From assembly GCA_035575515.1 (NCBI GenBank), contig DATLXU010000008.1, forward strand, positions 1 through 57,812: a DNA stretch of 57,812 nucleotides, read 5' to 3'. The notes beneath the pieces were generated by a model. The model did not search any database. It was not told the origin of the DNA and saw nothing but the letters and a program-made list of their open reading frames with translations. The position numbers and the translations under genes are program-made. Below are positions 1-10,696 of the stretch, piece after piece. How positions within the stretch are numbered: position 1 is the first letter of the stretch; each line of letters begins with the position of its first letter. The stretch is from DATLXU01 sp035575515. Lineage in GTDB: Bacteria > Acidobacteriota > Blastocatellia > UBA7656.

Positions 1-2
1 GA

Positions 3-1652
3 GCCGCCGCGACCGCCGCGACGCTCAGCGTGATGTGGCTTTGCGCGTTCAAGCAGGCGGGCAATTACATACTGCCTTATTCTTACTCAGCCCTTCACGG
101 CTGCGCATTGGGATTGGCCGCGCTCGCCCTCGCAGTAAAAGCAGTGGGCAGCAGGCAGAAAGCAGCAGGCAGTAGCGAGAAGGCGGAAGATAAAGATTTA
201 ATTTCTGATGAATCAGATTCATCTCATCAAGCCCAATGCAAGCAACTGTCTGCTGCCTACTGGCTCGCGGCGGCGGGGGCGCTTGCGGGGCTTGCGACGC
301 TTGCGAAGACTGAGATGGGATTGGCAGCTTTGACTGCGGGCGTGATGGCGGCGGCGCTCGCAGGCTATCCGAACAAGCGGCGCGCCGCCGCGCTCACGCT
401 CGCATTCGCGATGCCTGCAATGCTAGTTGTGGTTGCGGCGTATGGGATAATTGTCGCGCGCGTTGGCTGGCAGACACTCTCACAGGACAGCTTTCTATTT
501 CTTCGCAACCTGTCGCCTGAACTCATCTATTTCAACAAGCGCGTGTCGGGCTTCGATCAGCCGTTGCAATCCTTCATTCAGATGATCGCCGCAACCGCGA
601 GGCTCGCCGCAATTGCGATAATCATCGCAACCCTTAGCCTCATAATCACGCGCAACGGAAAGGACCGTGCGAGCGGGAAAATCGCTCTGGCCGAAGCGGG
701 CATAACGGACGCGGGCCGCATAACCTACTTGCAGCTATGGGCGCTGTTCGCGCTATCGCTCATCGTCTTTTTCTTGATTCCGCTCGCCGATGGGATGAGT
801 TGGGACAAAGGGCCATACCTTGCAATGCCGCTGCTGCTTGCGGCACTGCTCATCGGCGCGCTGGTCGTTTATCAAAAGCAGGTTTCAAAGCGCGGCGAAG
901 CGAATGAAAAAATCATCACGTTGATAGTCGTGGGCGCGTACGCGCTTGCGAGCCTCGCGCGAGTCATCCTGCGCGTGCGAAGCGGCGGGGCTTACAGCTC
1001 ATATCTGCTACCCGCGTCAGTGATATTATTCACTTACGGATGGGCGCGACTGTTCGCCGGACTGTTCCGCGATGGGCGCACGCGTAGAGTTGCTCGCAAC
1101 ATTGCAATCGGATTAATACTTGCCGATGTCGTAGCAACTGCGGGGCTTCTAGCCTATCGCTATCGCGCGAAGAATACTTATCCGATAGTAACCGAGCGCG
1201 GCACGATCATCGCTGTTCCTGATCTCGGTCAGGCGGTTGAAGAGGCGATGGACTTTATAAAAAAAGAGACCGCGCCGGGCGAAGCCGTCGCAGTGATGCC
1301 CGAAGGAACGTCGCTGAACTTTTTCACGGAGAGGCCAAATCCGATTCGTGAAGAGATAACAACGCCGGGCTACCTGGACGCGGCGGGAGAAGAGCGCGCG
1401 ATTCGTCAGCTTGAGCAGTCCAACACAAGGTTGATACTGGTGACGAACCGCGCGACCCCTGAGTTTGGCCCTGCTGTCTTCGGGCGCGATTACTGCGAGC
1501 GATTGATGGCGTGGATAGACGCGAACTTCGAGCCGGTTGCTATATTCGGCCCGGACAAAAGCGACGACCTGCAGATCGGCGACAAAACTTTCTTCATCCG
1601 CGCATACAGGAAAAAGCAAAAGGTGCTCACTCTTTTGAGGCCGGAATTTTAA
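3..1652 (+). CDS. Membrane glycosyltransferase-like protein (GT39/ArnT-like), 5' end outside window
   Basis: The frame is open to the left edge, so the N-terminus is probably missing; a GTG at 30 is the first internal start. What is visible is the C-terminal part of a polytopic membrane protein: about eight hydrophobic segments, then a soluble domain of about 140 residues containing EAMDFIKKETAPGEAVAVMP. This layout of transmembrane helices plus a C-terminal extracytoplasmic domain is usual for lipid-linked sugar transferases of the GT39/ArnT type, but the N-terminal catalytic Asp region is outside the window, so the activity is inferred. Residues about 38-75 after the GTG form a hydrophilic, Ser/Lys/Glu-rich insert between two membrane segments. 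Its DNA resembles the intergenic inverted repeats seen elsewhere in the window. The 3' end overlaps the convergent hutU gene by 26 bp. Confidence 0.65.
   Translation, partial: AAATAATLSVMWLCAFKQAGNYILPYSYSALHGCALGLAALALAVKAVGSRQKAAGSSEKAEDKDLISDESDSSHQAQCKQLSAAYWLAAAGALAGLATLAKTEMGLAALTAGVMAAALAGYPNKRRAAALTLAFAMPAMLVVVAAYGIIVARVGWQTLSQDSFLFLRNLSPELIYFNKRVSGFDQPLQSFIQMIAATARLAAIAIIIATLSLIITRNGKDRASGKIALAEAGITDAGRITYLQLWALFALSLIVFFLIPLADGMSWDKGPYLAMPLLLAALLIGALVVYQKQVSKRGEANEKIITLIVVGAYALASLARVILRVRSGGAYSSYLLPASVILFTYGWARLFAGLFRDGRTRRVARNIAIGLILADVVATAGLLAYRYRAKNTYPIVTERGTIIAVPDLGQAVEEAMDFIKKETAPGEAVAVMPEGTSLNFFTERPNPIREEITTPGYLDAAGEERAIRQLEQSNTRLILVTNRATPEFGPAVFGRDYCERLMAWIDANFEPVAIFGPDKSDDLQIGDKTFFIRAYRKKQKVLTLLRPEF
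137..262. repeat. Reiterated-word array inside a coding sequence
   Basis: The stretch is built from reiterated words related to GCAGGCAGTAG and GGCAGCAGGCAG. A matching inverted block, CTGTCTGCTGCCTACTGG, lies near position 250. Composition and arrangement resemble the inverted repeats found between genes in this window, but here the reading frame runs through it and encodes a polar loop between two membrane segments. Confidence 0.5.
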
Positions 1653-3285
1653 TCCCCTTCTCTTCTGCCGTTCGCTTCGCCTCTTCGTATCCGGCGTCAA
1701 CGTGGCGGGCCACGCCGATGCCCGGATCATTCGTCAGCACGCGATTGAGTCTTCGCGCGCCGTCTTCGGTTCCGTCCGCGACAGTCACCTGGCCCGCGTG
1801 AAGCGAGTAGCCGATGCCTACGCCGCCGCCGTTGTGAATCGAAACCCACGATGCACCCGACGCCGTATTGAGCAGCGCGTTCAACAAAGGCCAATCGGCT
1901 ATCGCGTCCGACCCATCGAGCATGCCTTCAGTCTCTCGATAAGGCGACGCGACGGAACCTGTATCGAGATGATCGCGCCCGATGACTATCGGAGCCTCAA
2001 GTCTTCTCGTGCGAACTAAATCATTCATCGCTTCGCCGAACTCAGCGCGCTCGCCGTAGCCGAGCCAGCATATCCGCGCAGGCAAGCCTTGAAACTTCAC
2101 GCGCTCGCTCGCAAGCCTCAACCATCGCAAAAGCACTTGATCGTCCGGGAACAACTCAAGCGCGAGCGCGTCTGTCCGACGAATGTCTTCGGGGTTTCCC
2201 GATAGCGCGACCCAGCGGAAAGGCCCGCGCCCCTGACAAAACAGCGGGCGAATATATTCAGGCACAAAGCCCGGTATCTCGAATGCGTCTTCGACTCCTG
2301 CCTGCTTGGCCTGAGCGCGAATGTTGTTGCCGTAATCGAAAGTCACCGCGCCCATTCGTTTGAGAGCAAGCATCGCGCTGACGTGCGCGGCCATCGCCTG
2401 CATTGATCGCGCGATGTATTCATCAGGGTTTGTGCGGCGCAACTCGTTAGCTTCATCCAGAGTCATGCCATTAGGCACGTAGCCGTTCAGCGCATCGTGC
2501 GCGCTCGTCTGATCTGTTAAAACGTCGGGCACTATGCCGCGCCGCGCAAGCTCAGGCAGAACGTCGGCGCAGTTGCCTACGAGTCCGACTGAGATGGCTT
2601 CGCCGCGCGCGCGAGCTTCTTCGATAATTCGCAGCGCGTCATCGAGATTGTCTGTCATCTGATCGCAGTAGCCCGTGCGGATTCGCTTCTCGATTCTTTT
2701 GGGATCAACCTCTACGCCTAAAAAGCATGCGCCGTTCATCGTCGCCGCGAGCGGCTGCGCTCCGCCCATTCCGCCCATCCCGCCCGATACGACCAGCTTT
2801 CCTTCGAGCGACCCGTTGAAGTGCTTGTTGGCCGCAGCCGCAAAAGTTTCAAACGTGCCCTGCACGATTCCCTGACTGCCGATATAAATCCACGAGCCTG
2901 CCGTCATCTGTCCGTACATCGTAAGTCCCATTCGTTCGAGCCTGTGAAACTCCGACCAGTTCGACCAGTGACCGACGAGGTTCGCGTTCGCTATCAGAAC
3001 GCGCGGCGCGTATTCGTGCGTGCGAAATATGCCGACAGGCTTGCCCGATTGAACAAGCAATGTCTCGTCGTTTTCAAGTTCCTGAAGCGAGCGCACAATG
3101 GCATCGAAGGCGGCCCAGTTGCGCGCGGCTTTGCCCGTTCCGCCATAGACGATCAACTCATCAGGTTTCTCGGCGACTTCCGCGTCGAGGTTGTTCATAA
3201 GCATTCTTAGAGCGGCCTCCTGATGCCAGCCCTTGCAACTGATCTCGCGCCCGCGAGGCGCTTTCACTCTTCTTGGTTCACTCAT
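1627..3285 (-). CDS. hutU: Urocanate hydratase
   Basis: Urocanase converts urocanate to 4-imidazolone-5-propionate, the second step of histidine degradation, in the cytoplasm with tightly bound NAD+. The 552-residue product has the usual family length. It shows the conserved GGMGGMGGAQPLAATMNG segment of the NAD-binding region, TFDYGNNIRAQAKQAG, and the family signature around IRPLFCQGRGPFRWVALSG with its conserved Cys. The C-terminal block WVSIHNGGGVGIGYS is also typical. The ATG at 3285 gives the normal N-terminus (RAPRG-type start), although no good Shine-Dalgarno is visible. hutH lies upstream on the same strand with a small gene on the opposite strand between them, so the two hut genes are neighbours but probably not one compact operon. 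hutI and the later steps are not in the window. Confidence 0.97.
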   Translation of the reverse strand: MSEPRRVKAPRGREISCKGWHQEAALRMLMNNLDAEVAEKPDELIVYGGTGKAARNWAAFDAIVRSLQELENDETLLVQSGKPVGIFRTHEYAPRVLIANANLVGHWSNWSEFHRLERMGLTMYGQMTAGSWIYIGSQGIVQGTFETFAAAANKHFNGSLEGKLVVSGGMGGMGGAQPLAATMNGACFLGVEVDPKRIEKRIRTGYCDQMTDNLDDALRIIEEARARGEAISVGLVGNCADVLPELARRGIVPDVLTDQTSAHDALNGYVPNGMTLDEANELRRTNPDEYIARSMQAMAAHVSAMLALKRMGAVTFDYGNNIRAQAKQAGVEDAFEIPGFVPEYIRPLFCQGRGPFRWVALSGNPEDIRRTDALALELFPDDQVLLRWLRLASERVKFQGLPARICWLGYGERAEFGEAMNDLVRTRRLEAPIVIGRDHLDTGSVASPYRETEGMLDGSDAIADWPLLNALLNTASGASWVSIHNGGGVGIGYSLHAGQVTVADGTEDGARRLNRVLTNDPGIGVARHVDAGYEEAKRTAEEKGIKIPASKE

Positions 3286-3604
3286 AGCGCCGCGATTTTA
3301 ACACACGCGCTGCGGGCCATCGAATACGACACGACGAGAAGATTGATTCTCCTGTCTGAATCTTCGCCAGAATGTACGCCTTTGATCATTTAATAAAAGT
3401 GAACCGGCGAGGCGCAATAATGGTCGCAATGCCCCGCGCGGGGAATTGATTTATGAAATGCTTGATAGTATCTTTGGCGGCGAAGCAGTCTTGGATGTGT
3501 GGCACTGTCGTTGCGAGATTGAAAGTCGAGCGTGAGATTTTTGGGAGCCCCATTCCCATCTCGCGCGTTTAAGGCTTTGGAGAGTTTGAGCAGAAGAGGT
3601 AAAT
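3286..3604. other. Non-coding gap between divergent hutU and DUF5658-like gene
   Basis: This 319-bp gap must contain the start signals for both flanking divergent genes. I see no convincing -35/-10 pair, no strong hairpin and no small gene with a ribosome binding site. GAGCAGAAGAGGT just before 3605 can serve as the ribosome binding site for the rightward gene. Confidence 0.5.
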
Positions 3605-3928
3605 ATGGATAGAGTTCGCGCATCTCTACATGACCCCAAAATGTTCCTGTACGTGATTTTTACAATCCTCATGTGCGCTTACGATGCGGTCGCAACGATG
3701 GAGCACATAGGTCGCGGCGTTGCTCTCGAAGGAAATCCGCTGATGGAATCGCTAATAAGAAGACACGCCCTGTTATTCTTCTTCGTCAAGGTTGGTATCA
3801 CGGCTACTTGCCTGATGCTGTGTTACATCTACTCGCACCTCAGAGCCGCTCGGCTCGGAATAAAGCTGGCCATCGCCGTCTATTCAGTCGTTTCGCTCTA
3901 TCACGTCTTGATCGTTTTCTTCGCATAG
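3605..3928 (+). CDS. Small membrane protein, DUF5658-like
   Basis: The product has 107 residues and about three hydrophobic segments (roughly residues 14-32, 55-77 and 85-106). A polar D-x-x-x-T sequence (YDAVATMEH) in the first segment and GNPLMESLI after it match what I recall of the DUF5658 pattern: an Asp and Thr in helix 1 followed by E-x-NP. The function of that family is unknown. AGAAGAGGT upstream of the ATG is a plausible ribosome binding site. The stop codon TAG (3926-3928) is directly adjacent to the hutH stop codon on the opposite strand, so the two genes meet tail to tail with no spacer and no room for a terminator between them. Confidence 0.75.
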   Translation: MDRVRASLHDPKMFLYVIFTILMCAYDAVATMEHIGRGVALEGNPLMESLIRRHALLFFFVKVGITATCLMLCYIYSHLRAARLGIKLAIAVYSVVSLYHVLIVFFA

Positions 3929-5419
<1,491 letters not shown>

Positions 5420-5480
5420 AAATATCACTGTGTACTGGTTAAACAGCACTTAGCATCTGGTCAGCTTGAAATTGGCGTTC

Positions 5481-5545
5481 GGGGTAGAGGCTTTAGTCTG
5501 CTTGCTTTTCAATGCCAGAGCAGCTTGAAAGCTCGGCTCTGCCCC
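5481..5545 (-). promoter_or_regulatory. Possible structured leader upstream of hutH
   Basis: GGGGTAGAG (5481-5489) can pair with CTCTGCCCC (5537-5545), 9 bp with one G-U. Inside, AGCT-TGAA-AGCT (5522-5533) can form a second hairpin flanked by GCC/GGC. On the minus strand it lies about 60 nt before the hutH ATG. It matches no riboswitch that I recognise and could be a simple operator or a chance fold. Confidence 0.3.
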
Positions 5546-5776
5546 TCCATCTTTCATCCTGACCGGTCACTTAGGATAGTGAGTATATCGAAAAACCCTC
5601 TCAACGTCAGGCGCTCTATTATATTGATCGGGCGCCTTCTTGTAGGACAAACGCCTACAAAAAAATAGACAAACACCGATACGAAATATAGCGTTTGCCT
5701 GATACCTTTAGCTCGCAGCAAGGTCTATCATATGCCTCTGTATGTAGGTGTGGAATCGAACAACGGTGAAGCAGCA

Positions 5777-6069
5777 ATGAAGATTCTCATTATTGATGAT
5801 TGCGCGATTCTGCGTGAGAGGCTGACAGCTATGCTGTCTCAGATTGATGATATAGAAGCCGCAGGCGAAGCGACGGACGCGCTCGCGGCTATAGAGATGG
5901 AGAAAAGTTATTATGTTTACGAACAGACCCCTACGACCAGTACCGAAAAAAGTGCCTGGAAGCCGGAGCCGATTTTTTCCTCGACAAGACGAATGATATC
6001 GAAATGCTCATCAGGATGCTGAAACGAGTAGCGCAGAACTGCGCGACAGATGGCCTCAGACCTGTATAA
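5777..6069 (+). pseudogene. Decayed response regulator receiver
   Basis: The ATG at 5777 opens a typical receiver start, MKILIIDDCAILRERL, with the acidic pair and helix 1. After ALAAIEMEK the frame runs into unrelated residues. In the +1-shifted frame the C-terminal part of a receiver appears: PYDQYRKKCLEAGADFF, then LDKTNDIEMLIRMLKR and a stop at 6067-6069. The middle, including the phosphoacceptor Asp strand and the Ser/Thr strand, is missing, and the two halves are in different frames. It is therefore a response regulator broken by an internal deletion plus frameshift. It is single-domain, with no output domain visible. Confidence 0.75.
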
Positions 6070-6255
6070 AGATGGCAAACAGCGGTATAGACATCGCTCT
6101 CAAACCGGAAGCGGTTAGTGGTGCTATAGAGTGTGCAGCGAGTGGTGGGGGATCGCCCGCTCACATCAGGCCAGGAAAAGGAGTGGCGGAAGTGGCGGCG
6201 TCCCCTTCCGCCTGCCCGATAATTACGGCTGTCGAGCGAGAAACAAGAATTAAGA

Positions 6256-6345
6256 ATAAAAGCCAGGAAGATTCTTCTGGCTGAAGACAATTTGAATGAT
6301 CTTGGGCCGACGCTCGCGGCGCTGACCGAGCAGTGTTTTACGTAG
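6256..6345 (+). pseudogene. N-terminal remnant of an Rcp1-type response regulator
   Basis: Reading from 6256 gives KILLAEDNLNDLGPTLAALT followed by EQ, a few more residues and a stop at 6343. The segment matches the start of the intact regulator at 10214 (KILLAEDNPNDVELTLAALA) in 17 of 22 positions, then the similarity ends. Just upstream (about 6180-6252) a GGVPFRLPD-like segment ending in a stop could be the last residues of a sensor kinase, but that part is weak. This looks like the worn copy of a kinase-regulator pair like the one that follows. Confidence 0.6.
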
Positions 6346-7050
6346 TGACATTCAATTCTTACATAATAGTGATGCACAGAACGCGAATGACACGCGCGAC
6401 CCACTATGTGGATGTCCCTGTTTGCTGATAATCGCTTGTCTGATTCACATTCATCCGCCTCATCCGCACCATCTGCATTCTACCTACGCCTCTTAGGCGA
6501 AAACTAAATTGCTCTGGCCTTACGAACGAAGCTGCGATGGCGCGAGACGGTGTTGTGGCGCTCCATTATATTTACCCGAACGCAGTTTGCCAACCAGACA
6601 GGCAACAACTCTGATGCTGACTAAGGGCTTGAAATCTGTGAGATTTGATTTACAATAACGTTGCGCTTTTCCCGTAATTAATATAAACATGGCTTAAAAT
6701 GTTACAAACTCAGAACAGCGGGACAGGGTTGCATCCAGGCATATCAGGTTGGGTCTTCATATCTTTAGGTAAGCGCTGAGTAGTTTTGGGCGGGTTTTCA
6801 GGTTGGCCTCTTTGAGTGCGCCGACATGTCAGCGCTTTGGCGATGAGTGAGAAGCGGTGACAGGTCGCCGCATTCAAAATTCTCTGGCGCGGCCGGGCTA
6901 TAGGGTAATGCAATTGGGAACCGCCATGACTTTCGGATGATTGGCGGCAGAATGATTATGGTTAAAACTGGCAACTGGGTTTAAGGGCGCTGCGAAGTTT
7001 CCGAAAGGCCCTTCTTAGTGTTTGGCGGGCACAAGCGCGAGCTACAGACT
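6346..7050. other. Long non-coding stretch before the sensor kinase
   Basis: About 700 bp hold no convincing gene. A reiterated ATCCGCCTCATCCGCACCAT run lies at about 6450-6475. AACTGGCAACTGGGTT at 6965-6980 uses the same words as the inverted repeat at 46.74-46.85 kb. I see no clear promoter or terminator. Confidence 0.4.
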
Positions 7051-10000
7051 ATGAACGCTCAAGACACCTCTAATATCACTCGCTCGCTCAAGTTCTGCGC
7101 CAGGGCTGGGAGCGTTCTGCTCATCTTCATGGGATTCGCCGTCCTTGTTGGCTGGGCGCTCGACATCGAAGTTCTAAAGCGCATCTCTCCGGGCCTCGTC
7201 TCAATGAAAGCCAACACAGCGCTTTGCTTCTCGCTGACTGGCGTCTCGCTGTGGCTTCTCGAAAAAGAACGATCAGGCAAGCGGGCGCGTCGCATTGCCG
7301 CGGCTTGCGCTCTTATAGCTATGATGGTCGGTCTGCTCACGCTATCGGAATATCTCTTCGGCTGGGACTTCCAGATTGATCAGTTGCTATTTCAGGATAG
7401 ATTGCCAGATGCCGTAGCTTTCCATCCGGGCCGAATGTCACATGCAACGGCGGTGAACTTTATTTTGACTGGAATGGCTTTGCTGCTTCTCGGTCTCCGG
7501 GCGTTCAGGTCTGCTCAGTTACTTGCGCTCGCAACGGCTCTGGTTTCATTGCTGGCTTTCATCGGCTACCTCTACAGCGCCGAATCGCTCTACGCCATAA
7601 CGGCTTATTCCTCAATCGCATTGCATACAGTGGTGGGCCTCATCACGCTCTCCGTCAGCATCCTCTTCGCGCAAGCTGACCGGGGAATGATGTCAATGAT
7701 TACAAGCAACACGGCAGGCGGCATCCTCGCCCGCCGCCTCCTGCCTGCTGCCATTGTAGTTCCACTCACTTTGGGTTGGGTAAGGTTGGAAGGTCAGAGA
7801 GCAGGCCTCTTTGGGCTTGAATTTGGGGTGGCGCTTTTTGTGCTGGCAAGCGCGGTCATATTCACAGCCCTCATCTTGTGGAACGCAATCGCCCTCAATC
7901 GAGTTGATGTGAAGCGCAGGCAGGCAGAGCTTGAGACGATTGAAGGTCGGAAGCGGCTGGCGAGCATAATTAATTCGGCGATGGACGGCGTCATCACCGT
8001 TGATGAGAACCAGCGCATTCTGCTCTTCAACGAAGCGGCTGAAAAAATGTTCGGCTGCCCAGCCTCTGAAGCTGTCGGGCAATCAATCGAGCGATTTATC
8101 CCTGAACGGTTCCGCGATACACACCGCGAACACATCCACGCTTTCGGGGAAACGAATAGCGATACGCGAGTGATGGGCGGGCCGCGCGCGATTCGCGGAT
8201 TGCGAGCCAATGGCGAAGAGTTTCCAGTCGAAGCCTCGATCTCGAAGGTAGAAGCAGGCGGGCAGAAACTCTTGACAGTCATCCTCCGCGACATCACCGA
8301 GAGAAAAAGGGATGAAGAGGCTGTGCGCGCTTTAGAAGAGCGTTTCTCAAAGGCTTTCAACGCAAGCCCGATTCCGATGAGCATCGTCACGCACAAAGAA
8401 GGGCGGTACATTGACGTAAACGAGAGTTTCTTGAGCAACAGCGGCTATTCGCGAGAAGAGATAATAGGCCGCACGACGATAGATATTAACCTTTATGCCG
8501 ATCCAGAAGAGCGCGACCGCCTCAGGCAAATACTTAATGAGCAGGGGAGAATTCGCAACGCGGAAGTCCATCGCCGCATAAAGAGCGGCGAAGTGCGCGT
8601 GGCCATTGCATCGTCAGAGATAATCACCCTCAATGGCGAGATGTGCATACTCACGACGACCGAAGACATCACCGAGCGCAAGCGAGCCGAAGAGGCGCTG
8701 CGGGAGAGCGAGAGCCGCAAAGAAGCCATTCTGAAATCAGCCCTGGACTCTATCATCACCATAGACGGCGAAGGGAAAATCATCGAGTTCAATCCGGCGG
8801 CTGAGAAGATGTTCGGCTACGCGCAGCAGGAGGTCATAGGCAAGCTGATGGCCGACCTGATGATTCCGCCCTCGCTGCGCGATGCGCATAACTCCGGTCT
8901 GGCTCGCTACCTCGCTACAGGCGAAGTCCATATTCTCAACAAGCTAACCGAATTAAGGGCGATGCGCTCCGATGGCACAGAATTCCCCATTGAACTGACT
9001 ATAACTGCAATTGGTTCGCAGGCAGCGCCGCTGTTTACAGGCTTCATTCGCGACATCACGGGGCGCAAGCAAGCGGAGCAAACGTTGAGGGAAAGCGAGC
9101 AGCGATTCCGCGCCACCTTCGAGCAGGCCGCCGTCGGAATTGCGCACGTGAGTTTAGACGGCAAGTGGCTGCGGGTCAATCAGAAGCTCTGCGACATAGT
9201 CGGCTACACGCGCGAAGAGTTGCTTGAGCGGTCTTTTCGGGACATCACTCACCCAGATGATTTAGACGCCGATCTCGATTACATCAGCCAGATGCTTTCT
9301 GGAAAGATTCAGACTTACTCAATCGAGAAGCGATACATTCGCAAGGACGGCTCTGAGGTCTGGATTAACCTGACCGTTTCGCTCGCGCGCGGGTCGTCGG
9401 GCGAGCCAGAGTATTTCATCTCGGTCCTCGAAGACATAACCGAGCGCAAGCAGATCGAGCAGCTCGTGCGCGACCTCCATGGGTCGCTCGAACGCCGCGT
9501 AGCTCAGCGAACCGCGCAGCTTGAAGCGGCAAACAAAGAACTCGAAGCATTCTCTTATTCTGTTTCGCACGACCTGCGCGCGCCACTGCGCCACATAGAC
9601 GGTTTCACGAAGCTGCTCGTCAAGCGTGAAAGCGAGCGACTGGATTCAACCTCGTCACGCTACCTGCGGATCATCTCAGAATCGGTCGCCAAGATGGGGC
9701 TACTGATTGACGAGTTGCTTGCCCTCTCTCGCACCAGCCGACAAGAGATGCGAACCAGCCGCGTCGAATTAAACAATCTGATAAAAGAGGCGCAGAGCGA
9801 ATTGGCGCCAGCAATAGAAGGGCGCTCGATTCAGTGGCAGATTGGTCAGCTTCCCGCGGTCGAAGGCGATGCAATGCTGCTGCGCGCCGTTGTAGTCAAT
9901 CTTTTGTCGAACGCAATTAAATACACGAGGCCGCGCCCGCAAGCTCGCATCGAAATCGGCGCGAGCAGCAGCGGCGACAGAGTCGTTGTATTCGTCAGCG

Positions 10001-10209
10001 ACAACGGCGTAGGCTTCGATATGCAATATGCGGACAAGCTGTTCGGCGTGTTTCAGCGTCTGCATAGAGAGGATGAATTTGAAGGCACGGGCATAGGGCT
10101 TGCAACCGTGCGTCGAATCATCAATCGTCATGGCGGAGCTGTTTGGGCCGAAGGCGAAAAGGATCGCGGCGCGACCTTTTATTTCACGTTGAAAAAAACA
10201 AGGGAGTGA
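7051..10209 (+). CDS. Membrane sensor histidine kinase with four PAS domains
   Basis: From the ATG at 7051 the product has 1052 residues; a GTG at 7018 would add eleven. About eight hydrophobic segments occupy residues 10-280. Four PAS domains follow at about 297-420, 430-545, 560-675 and 685-800. The first, second and fourth end in DITERK and the third in DITGRK. A coiled coil leads to the HisKA domain with phosphoacceptor His840 in SYSVSHDLRAPLRHIDGF. The ATPase domain has the N box NLLSNAIKYT and G boxes DNGVGFD and GTGIGLATV. This catalytic module is the phytochrome-like (Cph1) kind, which usually works with small Rcp1-type receivers. Such a regulator begins 4 bp downstream, so the two are almost certainly a co-translated pair. 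The signal sensed by the membrane part is unknown. Confidence 0.93.
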   Translation: MNAQDTSNITRSLKFCARAGSVLLIFMGFAVLVGWALDIEVLKRISPGLVSMKANTALCFSLTGVSLWLLEKERSGKRARRIAAACALIAMMVGLLTLSEYLFGWDFQIDQLLFQDRLPDAVAFHPGRMSHATAVNFILTGMALLLLGLRAFRSAQLLALATALVSLLAFIGYLYSAESLYAITAYSSIALHTVVGLITLSVSILFAQADRGMMSMITSNTAGGILARRLLPAAIVVPLTLGWVRLEGQRAGLFGLEFGVALFVLASAVIFTALILWNAIALNRVDVKRRQAELETIEGRKRLASIINSAMDGVITVDENQRILLFNEAAEKMFGCPASEAVGQSIERFIPERFRDTHREHIHAFGETNSDTRVMGGPRAIRGLRANGEEFPVEASISKVEAGGQKLLTVILRDITERKRDEEAVRALEERFSKAFNASPIPMSIVTHKEGRYIDVNESFLSNSGYSREEIIGRTTIDINLYADPEERDRLRQILNEQGRIRNAEVHRRIKSGEVRVAIASSEIITLNGEMCILTTTEDITERKRAEEALRESESRKEAILKSALDSIITIDGEGKIIEFNPAAEKMFGYAQQEVIGKLMADLMIPPSLRDAHNSGLARYLATGEVHILNKLTELRAMRSDGTEFPIELTITAIGSQAAPLFTGFIRDITGRKQAEQTLRESEQRFRATFEQAAVGIAHVSLDGKWLRVNQKLCDIVGYTREELLERSFRDITHPDDLDADLDYISQMLSGKIQTYSIEKRYIRKDGSEVWINLTVSLARGSSGEPEYFISVLEDITERKQIEQLVRDLHGSLERRVAQRTAQLEAANKELEAFSYSVSHDLRAPLRHIDGFTKLLVKRESERLDSTSSRYLRIISESVAKMGLLIDELLALSRTSRQEMRTSRVELNNLIKEAQSELAPAIEGRSIQWQIGQLPAVEGDAMLLRAVVVNLLSNAIKYTRPRPQARIEIGASSSGDRVVVFVSDNGVGFDMQYADKLFGVFQRLHREDEFEGTGIGLATVRRIINRHGGAVWAEGEKDRGATFYFTLKKTRE

Positions 10210-10213
10210 ACAG

Positions 10214-10672
10214 ATGAAAACCAAAAAGATTCTATTGGCCGAAGACAATCCGAACGACGTTGAGTTGACCCTTGCCGCTCTCGCGGAGCAAAACCTTGCC
10301 AACGAAGTCGTAGTAGTAAGAGACGGCGTCGAGGCGCTCGATTACCTGCGCCGTCGAGGTCGGTTCGCCGACCGTTCAGGCGGCGATCCGGTCGTTGTCC
10401 TCCTGGATTTGAAGATGCCCAGAGTAGACGGCCTTGAGGTGCTGCGGGAAGTTAAGAGCGACCCCGAGTTGAAGCGAATCCCCGTCGTCGTGCTCACCTC
10501 CTCGCGCGAAGAGCAAGACCTTGTCAGCAGCTACAGCCTCGGCGTGAACGGGTACGTGGTCAAGCCCGTCGCTTTTGAAAAATTCCTGGAGGTCATTAAG
10601 AAAGTGGGGTTGTACTGGGTGCTGACGAACGAGCCTCCGCCGGGAGCTGTAAAAGAACTTTATGAGCAATGA
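10214..10672 (+). CDS. Rcp1-type single-domain response regulator
   Basis: The 152-residue product is a receiver domain with no output domain. Acidic residues E10-D11, phosphoacceptor Asp65 in VVLLDLKMPRVDG, the switch Thr in VVLTSSREE and the conserved Lys in YVVKPVAFEKF are all present. The extended loop between strand 2 and the Asp (RRRGRFADRSGG) is the Rcp1 subgroup feature associated with phytochrome-like kinases. It starts 4 bp after the kinase stop and precedes the hybrid kinase by 24 bp, so it probably passes phosphate from the upstream kinase, possibly to the downstream hybrid protein. That relay is inferred from order and family. Confidence 0.93.
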   Translation: MKTKKILLAEDNPNDVELTLAALAEQNLANEVVVVRDGVEALDYLRRRGRFADRSGGDPVVVLLDLKMPRVDGLEVLREVKSDPELKRIPVVVLTSSREEQDLVSSYSLGVNGYVVKPVAFEKFLEVIKKVGLYWVLTNEPPPGAVKELYEQ

Positions 10673-10696
10673 ACCATATGAACCATTGAGGATCAT

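Noticed and set aside
1149..1730. 193-codon open frame antisense to the first membrane gene
   Set aside because: Arg/Cys/His-rich composition typical of a shadow frame; the overlapping forward gene has clear membrane segments.
2821..3210. 129-codon open frame antisense to hutU
   Set aside because: GC-rich coding strands leave long open antisense frames. No ribosome binding site and no family resemblance; hutU is certain.
5640..5660. Perfect 7-bp hairpin TTGTAGG/CCTACAA followed by A residues
   Set aside because: On the plus strand the stem is followed by A, not T; on the minus strand the T-run precedes the stem. It is not a terminator for either neighbour.
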